From JBMOOG01 sp049324535 (GTDB lineage: Bacteria > Pseudomonadota > Alphaproteobacteria > Rhodobacterales > Rhodobacteraceae): a DNA stretch of 64,000 nucleotides. The DNA lies in NCBI GenBank assembly GCA_049324535.1, contig JBMOOG010000001.1:681153-745152 (forward strand). The letters are read 5' to 3'. A program made the position numbers and the translations under genes. Within the stretch, counting starts at the first letter, position 1, and every line of letters starts with the position of its first letter. The notes under the pieces are model-generated. The model did no database searches and had not been told where the DNA came from. It was given only the letters and a program-made list of their open reading frames with translations. This document shows, piece after piece, positions 7,869-15,519 of this stretch.

Positions 7869-8720
7869 ATGCCCCGCAACTTGGACCTGGCGGCGCTCCG
7901 GTCGCTGGTGACCGTGGCCGAACTCGGTGGCGTCACCCGTGCCGCCGGCGTGCTGAACCTGACGCAATCGGCCGTCTCCATGCAGATCAAGCGGCTGGAA
8001 GACGCGATGAACCTCTCGTTCTTCTCGCGCGCGGCCCGCAAGCTGACGCTGACGCCCGAAGGCGAACAGCTCCTGTCCTACGCGCGGCGGATGCTGGCGT
8101 TGAACGACGAGGCGCTCTCGCGGCTGACCACCGGCGCCTACCAGGGCGAGTTCCGGCTGGGGATCCCGCATGACATCGTCTACCCGCAGATTCCGATGGT
8201 CCTGAAGCGGCTGGCGGCCGAATACCCGCGGGTTCGGATCAACCTCGTCGCCTGCTTCACCAAATTCCTGCACGAGGATTTCGAGCGCGGCGAATACGAC
8301 ATGATCCTGACCACCGAGGATGCGCCGCGCCCCGGCGGAGAGATCCTCGCCACCCGCGATCTGGTCTGGGTCGGGGCGCCGGGCGGAACCGCCTGGCAGC
8401 GCCGGCCGCTCCGGCTCGGCTTCAAGGATTCCTGCATCTTCCGCACCCATGCGCAGCGCGCGCTCGACGGGGCGGGAATACCCTGGGAAATGGGGTTCGA
8501 GGGCCAGTCCGAGCAGGTGATCGAGGCAACGGTCGCGGCCGACCTCGCGATCTCGGCGCGGATGCGGGGAACGATCCCCGAAGCCACCGAGGTGATCGAG
8601 TCCGGCAATGCCCTGCCCGACCTCGGCAAGCTGCACATCTGCTTCTACGATTCCGGCCGCCAGAAGGGCGAGGTGGCCGAGGCCCTCGCCTGTCAGATCC
8701 GCTGCGCCTACTCGGACTGA
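7869..8720 (+). CDS. LysR-family transcriptional regulator
   Basis: Encodes 283 residues. The N-terminal winged helix-turn-helix (about 5-63) includes LGGVTRAAGVLNLTQSAVSMQIKRLE. The rest is a periplasmic-binding-like effector domain (about 90-280). It is divergent from a DUF1127 mini-protein gene, so that gene is a likely target. The setting resembles VtlR/LsrB-type regulators of alphaproteobacteria, but orthology is an inference. Its 3' end overlaps the convergent quinone oxidoreductase gene by 13 bases. Confidence 0.9.
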   Translation: MPRNLDLAALRSLVTVAELGGVTRAAGVLNLTQSAVSMQIKRLEDAMNLSFFSRAARKLTLTPEGEQLLSYARRMLALNDEALSRLTTGAYQGEFRLGIPHDIVYPQIPMVLKRLAAEYPRVRINLVACFTKFLHEDFERGEYDMILTTEDAPRPGGEILATRDLVWVGAPGGTAWQRRPLRLGFKDSCIFRTHAQRALDGAGIPWEMGFEGQSEQVIEATVAADLAISARMRGTIPEATEVIESGNALPDLGKLHICFYDSGRQKGEVAEALACQIRCAYSD

Positions 8721-9679
8721 CAGTCGATGACGACCTTGCCCGTCGCGCGCCGCGACCGCAGGAGTTCGAGCCCCTCGGCCGCGCGCGACAGCGGCAGGCG
8801 GTGGCTGATGTGGGGATGCAGTCCGCCCTCCTCGTACCAGCCGATGAGGGTCCTGAGGCTCGAGGTCAGCGCCTCGGGGCGGAACTTCAGATAGCCGCCC
8901 CAGTAGAAGCCGATCATCGACAGGTTCTTCACCAGCAGATGGTTGGCCGGCACGGCGGGCACCGTGCCGCTGGCAAAGCCGATGACCAGATGCCGGCCCT
9001 CGGGGCGCAGCGCGCGCAGCGCGGCCGCGCCCTGTTCGCCGCCGACCGGGTCGTAGACGACGTCGGCTCCGCCCAGGGCGCGCAGGGCGCCGCGCAGATC
9101 GGGGGTCCGGTCGCTGTCGATCAGGGCATCCGCGCCGGCGGCGCGCGCCGTCTCGAGCCTCGCCTCGCCGCGCGCCACCGCGATCACCCGCGCGCCCAGC
9201 CGGTGGCCGATCTCGACGGCGGTCAGGCCCACCCCGCCGGCGGCGCCCAGCACCACCAGCGTCTCGCCCGCTGCAAGGCGCGCGCGATCCGCGAGCGCCA
9301 GATGGCTGGTGCCGTAGGCGATCTGGAAGCCGGCGGCGACGTCGAAGGGCATCGCGTCCGGCAGGGGCAGGCAACGGTCGGCCGGAAAGCAGCCGTAGTC
9401 GGCAAGTCCGCCCGATCCCGAGAAGACCGCCACCCGCGTGCCGGGCGGCGGGCCATCGGTGCCGGGCCCGAGCGCCTCGACCGTGCCGGCCAGTTCCAGC
9501 CCCAGCGTCGCGGGCAGCGGCGGCAGGTCCTGATATTCGCCCTTCTCCATCAGGAGATCGGCGAAATTCAGCCCACAGGCGGCGATCCGGATCCGGACTT
9601 CGCCGGGCCCAGGCTCGGGAATCGCGACCTCGGCAAGCGTCGCGCGGTCGCCGTAACGGTCCAGCTGAAAGGCCCTCAT
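8708..9679 (-). CDS. NADPH:quinone oxidoreductase / zinc-type alcohol dehydrogenase-like (MDR family)
   Basis: Encodes 323 residues of the medium-chain dehydrogenase/reductase superfamily. An N-terminal GroES-like domain includes CGLNFADLLMEKGEYQ (about 35-50). The Rossmann motif LGAAGGVG lies at about 144-151. Structural-zinc cysteines are absent, which fits the quinone oxidoreductase branch (QorA-like) that reduces quinones or enals with NADPH. The ATG at 9679 gives the family start MRAFQLDRYG. The upstream gap holds a cluster of TTGC-type repeats that may regulate it. Confidence 0.87.
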   Translation of the reverse strand: MRAFQLDRYGDRATLAEVAIPEPGPGEVRIRIAACGLNFADLLMEKGEYQDLPPLPATLGLELAGTVEALGPGTDGPPPGTRVAVFSGSGGLADYGCFPADRCLPLPDAMPFDVAAGFQIAYGTSHLALADRARLAAGETLVVLGAAGGVGLTAVEIGHRLGARVIAVARGEARLETARAAGADALIDSDRTPDLRGALRALGGADVVYDPVGGEQGAAALRALRPEGRHLVIGFASGTVPAVPANHLLVKNLSMIGFYWGGYLKFRPEALTSSLRTLIGWYEEGGLHPHISHRLPLSRAAEGLELLRSRRATGKVVIDCQSE

Positions 9680-10016
9680 GCGCGTTTCTCCGGTGTTCTG
9701 CGCGGGGCCGGGCGGCCCCGTTCGCGGCTCTGGTGTTCTCGTTTTGCGCAATGCAACCGTGAATTGCGATACGATTCGCAAAACGCATTGCAATATGCAA
9801 TAGTCTGGCGTGGCGAGTGTCGGAAAGGCTCTGCTATCAGGGCGCGATTGTTTCGCCGCGTGGCAAGTTCCTCGCGTAAGTGTCGTTGCGGCAATCGCCG
9901 CGCAACGATCGTCGTCGGCGGAAAAATTCTTACGGTCGGGGCTATGCTTGGCACGAAAATTGCTTTCTTATGGGGTGGGGCAAGTGTGATTACTTGGTAT
10001 TCTCAGGAGAGTTCTT
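9680..10016. other. 337-base intergenic region with TTGC/GCAA repeats
   Basis: No credible gene is present. It separates the quinone oxidoreductase (leftward) and an XRE regulator (rightward), so it must hold both promoters. The stretch 9740-9803 is AT-richer than its surroundings. It carries several TTGC/GCAA half-sites, including TTGCGA at 9764-9769 and TCGCAA at 9776-9781. The remainder, 9804-10016, is unremarkable apart from a purine-rich AGGAG ribosome binding site at about 10004-10008. Confidence 0.6.
9764..9781. promoter_or_regulatory. Inverted repeat TTGCGA-N6-TCGCAA, possible operator
   Basis: The 6-bp arms match perfectly. They lie among further TGCAA elements (TTTTGCGCAATGCAA at 9742-9756 and ATTGCAATATGCAATA at 9787-9802). 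The position is about 85 bases upstream of the quinone oxidoreductase start. The binding protein is unknown. Confidence 0.4.
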
Positions 10017-10379
10017 ATGAAACACCCGGTTGACGTGCATGTTGGCAAGCGCGTCCGTCATCGTCGCTGGATGATCGGCATGACGCAACAGCAGCTTGCC
10101 GACAAGGTCGGCATCAAGTTCCAGCAGATCCAGAAATACGAAACCGGCATGAACCGCATTTCGGCGTCCCGGCTCTGGGACATCGGCGAGGCGCTCAGCG
10201 TTCCGATCAGCTTCTTCTTCGAAGGGCTGGACAGCCGCGCGCCCCGGGTGGACGAGGTTGCGGGCGACATTCTGGCCGACAAGGAGGCGCTTCTGCTGGT
10301 GCGATCCTATTACGCGATCCCCGAAGCGCAGCGTCGCCGCCTGTTCGAACTGGCCAAGGTCCTGTCCGACGCGGCCTGA
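10017..10379 (+). CDS. XRE-family (Cro/CI helix-turn-helix) transcriptional regulator
   Basis: Encodes 120 residues. The helix-turn-helix occupies about 10-65 and includes MTQQQLADKVGIKFQQIQKYE and the SFFFEGL segment. The short C-terminal helical tail ends LFELAKVLSDAA. This architecture is typical of the PraR/PhrR-like single-domain regulators found across alphaproteobacteria, where members influence biofilm or quorum-sensing genes. That specific role is inference. It has a good AGGAG ribosome binding site. It is followed by a phosphatase gene, probably on its own transcript. Confidence 0.88.
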   Translation: MKHPVDVHVGKRVRHRRWMIGMTQQQLADKVGIKFQQIQKYETGMNRISASRLWDIGEALSVPISFFFEGLDSRAPRVDEVAGDILADKEALLLVRSYYAIPEAQRRRLFELAKVLSDAA

Positions 10380-10444
10380 GCCGCGCCGGCCTTGACCGGC
10401 CCCTCGGGCGAAGGCTACGCCTGACGCAGCAGCGCGAGGGGCCG

Positions 10445-11242
10445 ATGACCGTATCCGACAACGACCGCCAGGCATTGGTCCGCACGGCTCATGCCCTGGC
10501 GGATGCTGCGCGAGAGGCCACTCTCGCGCATTTCCGGTCCGACGATCTGGCGGCCGACACCAAGGAGACGGAACGCTTCGACCCGGTCACGGTGGCCGAC
10601 CGCGAGTCCGAGCGCCGGATGCGCGCGATCCTCGAACGCGAACGGCCGCAGGACGCGATCCTCGGCGAGGAGTTCGGGGCGCGTGAGGGCACGTCGGGGC
10701 TGACCTGGGTGCTCGACCCGATCGACGGGACGCGCAGCTATCTGTGCGGCACGCCCACCTGGGGCGTGCTGATCTCGGTCGCGGACGAAACCGGCCCGAT
10801 CTTCGGGATCATCGACCAGCCCTACATCGGCGAGCGGTTCATCGGAGGCCTCGGTCTGGCCGAGGTCACGGGTCCGCTGGGCAGCCGCGCCCTGCGCGCG
10901 CGCCCCGCACGGCCGCTTGCGCAGGCGATCCTGATGTCCACCTTCCCCGAGGTCGGCACGCCCGAGGAGGGCGCGGCCTTCCGCAAGGTTGCGGCGCGGG
11001 CGCGGCTGACCCGCTACGGCACCGACTGCTACGCCTATGCGCTGATCGCCGCCGGGCAGATCGACCTTGTGGTCGAGGCGGGGCTTCAGGCCTACGACGT
11101 GCAGGCGCCGATCGCGGTGATCGAGGCGGCGGGGGGCATTGTCACCGACTGGCAGGGCCGGCCCGCGCATCAGGGCGGGCGCATCCTGGCCGCGGCCAAT
11201 CGCGCCATCCATGCCGAGGCGCTGGCGCTTCTGAACGGCTGA
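10445..11242 (+). CDS. hisN: Inositol-monophosphatase family phosphatase, probable histidinol-phosphatase
   Basis: Encodes 265 residues with the lithium-sensitive phosphatase fold. Metal ligands are visible as Glu75/Glu76 in LGEEFG, DPIDGT at 91-96, and a late YDVQAPIAVIEAAGG segment holding the final Asp. The sequence resembles the HisN group, which removes phosphate from L-histidinol phosphate in histidine synthesis. A generic inositol phosphatase remains possible. The ATG at 10445 gives the start MTVSDNDRQALVRTAHALAD. It stands between a regulator and a deaminase gene with no clear operon. Confidence 0.82.
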   Translation: MTVSDNDRQALVRTAHALADAAREATLAHFRSDDLAADTKETERFDPVTVADRESERRMRAILERERPQDAILGEEFGAREGTSGLTWVLDPIDGTRSYLCGTPTWGVLISVADETGPIFGIIDQPYIGERFIGGLGLAEVTGPLGSRALRARPARPLAQAILMSTFPEVGTPEEGAAFRKVAARARLTRYGTDCYAYALIAAGQIDLVVEAGLQAYDVQAPIAVIEAAGGIVTDWQGRPAHQGGRILAAANRAIHAEALALLNG

Positions 11243-11350
11243 GACTTGGCGCGCGCGCCGGGTGCGGCTAACGTGTCCGCGCCCGCGAGTCCTTGACCCC
11301 TTCTGTCGCGCGCCGTTCCCGTCCGCCGAAGGGGGTGGCAAGGGGAACGC

Positions 11351-12694
11351 ATGTCCACATCCTCCGAAATCCTGATCCGCGGCGCCGACCGGGTGCTGAC
11401 CATGGACGACGCCGGCATCGAGCTTGCGTCGGCCGACATCCTGATCCGCGGAGGCGCGATCGCCGCGGTGGGGCCGGGGCTGGCCACAACGGGCCGGATC
11501 GTCGAGGCGCGGGGCTGTCTCGTGACGCCGGGTCTCGTCAACACGCATCACCACCTCTACCAGACGCTGACCCGCGCGGTGCCGGGGGCGCAGGACGCGC
11601 TCCTGTTCGGCTGGCTGAAGACGCTCTACCCGATCTGGGCGCGGTTCGGCCCCGAGGAGATCTTCGTCTCGGCGCAGATCGGGCTCGCGGAACTGGCGCT
11701 CTCGGGCTGCACGCTTACCTCGGACCACCTCTACCTCTACCCGAACGGCGCGCGGCTCGACGACACCATTGCGGCGGCGGCCGAGGTCGGGCTGCGGTTC
11801 CATCCCACCCGGGGGGCCATGTCGATCGGCGAATCCTCCGGCGGCCTGCCGCCCGACAGCCTGGTCGAGCGCGAGCGGGCCATCCTCGACGACATGATCC
11901 GGGTGGTCGATGCCTTCCACGACCCGCGGCCCGGCGCCATGGTCCGGGTGGGCCTTGCGCCCTGTTCGCCCTTCTCGGTGTCGTGCGACCTGATGCGCGA
12001 GACGGCGCTTCTGGCCCGGGACAAGCGGGTGATGCTGCACACGCATCTGGCCGAGAACGACGAGGACATCGCCTATTCGCTCGCGCAGTTCGGCTGCCGG
12101 CCGGGACAGTATGCCGAGGATCTGGGCTGGACCGGTGCCGATGTCTGGCACGCCCATTGCGTCAAGCTCGACGGCTCCGAGATCGGGCTTTTCGCCCGGT
12201 CGCGCACCGGGGTTGCGCATTGCCCCTGTTCGAACTGCCGCCTCGGCTCCGGCATCGCGCCGGTCCGCGCCATGCGCGATGCGGGCGTGCGGGTCGGGCT
12301 TGGCGTCGACGGATCGGCCTCGAACGACACCGGCAATCTTGTGGCCGAGGCGCGGCAGGCGATGCTTCTGCAACGGGTTGCGCGCGGTGCGGATGCGATG
12401 AGCGCGCGCGAGGCGCTGCGCATCGCCACACGGGGCGGGGCCGAGGTGCTTGGGCGCGACGACTGCGGGCAGATCGCGCCGGGAATGCGGGCGGACATCG
12501 CCGTGTGGGATCTCTCGGGCGTCGAGGCCGCCGGCAGCTGGGATCCGGCCGCGCTTCTGCTGGCCGGACCGACCCGGGTGCGCGACCTCTTCGTCGAGGG
12601 GCGGCCGATCGTCCGCGACGGTGCGCTGACAACGCTGGATCTGCCGCGGGCCGTCGCCCGCCAGAACCGCCTGGCGCGCCGCCTCGCCGGGTAA
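11351..12694 (+). CDS. 8-oxoguanine deaminase-like amidohydrolase
   Basis: Encodes 447 residues of the amidohydrolase superfamily. The metal-binding HxH is in NTHHHLYQ (about 65-70). Further ligands lie in HTHLAE, HAHCVKLDG and GVDGSASND. The combination APCSPFSVS plus HCPCSNCRLGSG is characteristic of the group that includes 8-oxoguanine deaminase and related hydroxyatrazine-type enzymes. It should hydrolyse an exocyclic amine from an oxidised purine, giving a urate-type product. A guanine deaminase gene is convergent downstream, suggesting a purine-salvage or purine-catabolic setting. Confidence 0.83.
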   Translation: MSTSSEILIRGADRVLTMDDAGIELASADILIRGGAIAAVGPGLATTGRIVEARGCLVTPGLVNTHHHLYQTLTRAVPGAQDALLFGWLKTLYPIWARFGPEEIFVSAQIGLAELALSGCTLTSDHLYLYPNGARLDDTIAAAAEVGLRFHPTRGAMSIGESSGGLPPDSLVERERAILDDMIRVVDAFHDPRPGAMVRVGLAPCSPFSVSCDLMRETALLARDKRVMLHTHLAENDEDIAYSLAQFGCRPGQYAEDLGWTGADVWHAHCVKLDGSEIGLFARSRTGVAHCPCSNCRLGSGIAPVRAMRDAGVRVGLGVDGSASNDTGNLVAEARQAMLLQRVARGADAMSAREALRIATRGGAEVLGRDDCGQIAPGMRADIAVWDLSGVEAAGSWDPAALLLAGPTRVRDLFVEGRPIVRDGALTTLDLPRAVARQNRLARRLAG

Positions 12695-12697
12695 ACC

Positions 12698-13150
12698 CTA
12701 GCGGCGGCCGGGCACCAGCAGCGCCAGAAGCAGCAAGAGCGCGGCGGCCCCGAAATAAAGCGCGAGACCGGGGCTGTCCGCGATGTCGATCCGACCGAAG
12801 GCACGGCCAAGATCGCGCCAGTCCGGCATCGGCACGCCGATCTTCTGGAACTCGTCCCGGGCGTGCAGGACGATCCGGGCGACGATCGCGAAGGGCAGGG
12901 CGCCGGTCAGGATCACGAGGAGCCTCGGCGCCGACCAGAGCAGCGACAGCAGTCCGGTCAGCGCGGCAAGGGCGAAGGTGCCGACGAAGATCCCGACTTC
13001 AAGCGGGGCGTCGGCCAGCCGGCGCAGCCCGAAGTCCGACATGATGCGGTAGGGCGAGAGGTCGTTCCCGAAGGGGCCGGAGGCCCAGGGAAGCACGTAG
13101 CTGACCGCGAGCAGGAAGCAGAGCAGCGTGATGAGTTTCGGATAGCGCAT
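12698..13150 (-). CDS. Small four-helix membrane protein of unknown function
   Basis: Encodes 150 residues with four likely membrane helices at about 5-23, 50-72, 78-98 and 124-146. The last residues are PGRR. No recognised motif is present. It starts with MRYPKLITLLCFLLAVSYVL, which could be a signal anchor. It lies between two convergent-to-it deaminase genes and ends three bases from the 8-oxoguanine deaminase stop. I do not recognise the family. Confidence 0.65.
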   Translation of the reverse strand: MRYPKLITLLCFLLAVSYVLPWASGPFGNDLSPYRIMSDFGLRRLADAPLEVGIFVGTFALAALTGLLSLLWSAPRLLVILTGALPFAIVARIVLHARDEFQKIGVPMPDWRDLGRAFGRIDIADSPGLALYFGAAALLLLLALLVPGRR

Positions 13151-13219
13151 GACGGACTCCGGGCCGGCTCGGCGCGAGCCTAGACCAGCGCCCGCCAGGG
13201 GTAAACGGTCCCGTGACGG

Positions 13220-14500
13220 TCAGGCCGGCCGGCCCCCGATCCAGACCGCACCGATCGCCCGGTCGTCGCCCATCATGATCGTCGGGAAGAGCGCTTCCCA
13301 GATGTCGGCGGCGCGCTCCGCCCGCTGGGCGATCGCCGGCGTCGACGCGAGGTCGATCACGACGAGGTCCGCTTCCATCCCCACCGCGATGTTGCCGATC
13401 AGGTGATCGGCGCGCAGCGCGCGCGCCGCGCCCTGCGTCGCGAGCCACCACAGCGCGGAGGGGTGCAGCGGGTTGTGGCGAAGCTGCGCCACCTCGTAGG
13501 CCGCGGCCATCGTGCGCAGCATCGAGAACGACGACCCGCCCCCGGTGTCGGTCGCAAGCCCGATCCGGTGCCCGGCGGCCGCGAGGCCGCCCATGTCGAA
13601 CAGCCCCGATCCGATGAAGGTGTTCGAAGTCGGGCAATGCACAAGGCTCGCGTCCACCTCGTATAGCCGCGCCCGTTCGCGCGGTTCCAGATGGATCGCA
13701 TGGCCGAAGACCGCACCGGGGCCCAGAAGGTTGAACCGCTCGTAGGTGTCGAGATAGTCGCGCGCCTCGGGGAAAAGCGCCTTGACCCAGGCGATCTCGT
13801 CGGTCTGCTCGCTCAGGTGCGTCTGCATGAGCGTGCCGGGCAGCTCCGTCCAGAGCGTCCCCATCGCGTCGAGCTGTTCGGGTGAAGAGGTCGGCGAGAA
13901 CCGGGGCGTCACCACATAGGACAGCCGGCCCACGCCGTGCCATTTCGCCGCCAGCGCCTTCGACTGGTCATAGGCCGTCTGCGGCGTGTCGCGCAGGCCC
14001 TCGGGTGCGTTGCGGTCCATGCAGGTCTTGCCGGCCCAGGCGCGCACCCCCCGGGACCGCGCCTCGGAAAAGAAGGCCTCGACGCTTTCGGGATGGATGG
14101 TGCAGTAGCTGCACATGGAAGTGGTGCCATGGGCCCGCGCCAGGTCGAAGTAGCGCGCGGCGATCGTCGCGGCGTGTCCGGCGTCGCCGAACCGCATCTC
14201 TTCGGGAAAGGTGTAGGTGTTCAGCCAGTCGATCAGCCGCTTGCCCCACGAGGCAATGATCGCCGTCTGCGGATAGTGCACATGCGCATCGATGAACCCG
14301 GCCGAGATCAGCCCCCGTCCGTAGTCCGTCACCCGCGCCTGCGGATGGGACCGGCGCAGGTCGTCGGCCTCGCCCACCGCGGCGATGCGACCGCCCTCGA
14401 TCAGCACGCCCCCCCGCGACGAATGGCGGGCCGCGCCCGGTCCCTCGCGCAGCGCATCGCCCGCAAAGGCAAGCGTCTGGCCGATCAGCAATTCCTGCAT
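13220..14500 (-). CDS. guaD: Guanine deaminase
   Basis: Encodes 426 residues. It converts guanine to xanthine. The zinc-binding H-x-H is DAHVHYPQ at about 71-78. Other family marks are the SMCSYCTIHPE segment, QTHLSEQ and VHCPTSNTFIGSGLF, and GLATDTGGGSSFSML. The ATG at 14500 was chosen over an upstream in-frame start, because it begins the conserved MQELLIGQTL. Together with the 8-oxoguanine deaminase-like gene, it points to purine catabolism. No xanthine dehydrogenase is in the window. Confidence 0.93.
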   Translation of the reverse strand: MQELLIGQTLAFAGDALREGPGAARHSSRGGVLIEGGRIAAVGEADDLRRSHPQARVTDYGRGLISAGFIDAHVHYPQTAIIASWGKRLIDWLNTYTFPEEMRFGDAGHAATIAARYFDLARAHGTTSMCSYCTIHPESVEAFFSEARSRGVRAWAGKTCMDRNAPEGLRDTPQTAYDQSKALAAKWHGVGRLSYVVTPRFSPTSSPEQLDAMGTLWTELPGTLMQTHLSEQTDEIAWVKALFPEARDYLDTYERFNLLGPGAVFGHAIHLEPRERARLYEVDASLVHCPTSNTFIGSGLFDMGGLAAAGHRIGLATDTGGGSSFSMLRTMAAAYEVAQLRHNPLHPSALWWLATQGAARALRADHLIGNIAVGMEADLVVIDLASTPAIAQRAERAADIWEALFPTIMMGDDRAIGAVWIGGRPA

Positions 14501-14835
14501 CCCGCATCCCTTCCCGTTCCGCGCCCTCAGTCTAACCCCGCAGCCCCGCGCGGCAAATCCGGCCATTTGGCGCTATTTCTTTGAAACACCTTCCGTTAGG
14601 GTCGCGGCAATGGCGCGGGGGGGGCAATGGTCGCGACCGACACCGACACGGATGCATGCATCACGCGCGATCGGCCCGGCCGGTCCGCCCATGCGATCCG
14701 CGTAGGTCCGCCGCATCGCCCGACCGGCGGCGTCAGGCCGGGCACGTCCCCGCCGTCCTGGCACGGGGCCGCCCCGAGGGCCAGGACCGCAACGCCTCCG
14801 CGCGCCCTGCCGGTCCCTGCCAGGCGGTGGCTTGC
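14501..14835 (+). other. 335-base structured intergenic region; possible 6S RNA locus upstream of the cyclo-ligase
   Basis: No protein gene is credible here. The region has several strong inverted repeats: GGTCGCG (14599-14605) with CGCGACC (14632-14638), and CCGGTC with GACCGG near 14680 and 14722. A further hairpin pairs GTCCTGGC (14754-14761) with GCCAGGAC (about 14779-14786). 6S RNA (ssrS) is commonly encoded immediately upstream of the 5-formyl-THF cyclo-ligase gene in proteobacteria, and that gene starts at 14836. The call rests on synteny and structure only; I could not match the 6S central-bubble consensus. Confidence 0.35.
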
Positions 14836-15390
14836 GTGACCCATGCCGCGCTGAAGGAGGCGGCCCGCGCCGCCGCGATGGCGCGCCGGGCCGAGGCCCA
14901 TGCGGCGCACCGCGGCGACGCCGCCCGCCATCTGCGGGCGGTGCTTGCGGCCCATGCCGGCCGGCCGCTTTCGGGCTACATGCCGATGCGCTCCGAGATC
15001 GACCCGCTGCCGGCGATGGCCGCGCACCGGGGGCCCGTCGCCGTCCCGGTGATCGAGGGGAAGGGCCAGCCGCTCCGCTTCCGCGCCTGGCACCCCTCGG
15101 CCCCGATGATTCCGGGGCGGTTCGGGGCGCTGATCCCCGAGACCGGCGACTGGATCACCCCCGAGGTGCTGATCGTGCCGCTGGTCGCCTTCGATCGCGC
15201 CGGCAACCGGCTCGGCTATGGCGGCGGCTTCTACGACCGCACGCTCGAAGCCCTGCGCGCCCGCGGCCCCGTCACCGCCATCGGCTTCGCCTGGGCCGCG
15301 CAGGAAACCGACGCGCTCCCGCTCGAACCCACCGACCAGCCGCTCGATCTGATCGTGACCGAAACCGGGATCCTGCGGCCCGTCCGCTGA
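14836..15390 (+). CDS. 5-formyltetrahydrofolate cyclo-ligase
   Basis: Encodes 184 residues from a GTG start. It converts 5-formyl-THF to 5,10-methenyl-THF with ATP. Family motifs are SGYMPMRSEIDPLP (about 45-58) and the phosphate-binding RLGYGGGFYDRTLE near residue 133, followed by IGFAWAAQE. The GTG was chosen because it begins the family-like MTHAALKEAARAAA helix; the frame upstream is Arg-rich and non-conserved. The gene ends 45 bases before an anomalous run of C residues. Confidence 0.92.
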   Translation: MTHAALKEAARAAAMARRAEAHAAHRGDAARHLRAVLAAHAGRPLSGYMPMRSEIDPLPAMAAHRGPVAVPVIEGKGQPLRFRAWHPSAPMIPGRFGALIPETGDWITPEVLIVPLVAFDRAGNRLGYGGGFYDRTLEALRARGPVTAIGFAWAAQETDALPLEPTDQPLDLIVTETGILRPVR

Positions 15391-15434
15391 TCCCATCTCA
15401 CTGGTCCAAATATCCCGGGGGTCCGGGGGCAGCG

Positions 15435-15513
<79 letters not shown>

Positions 15514-15519
15514 CCGGGT

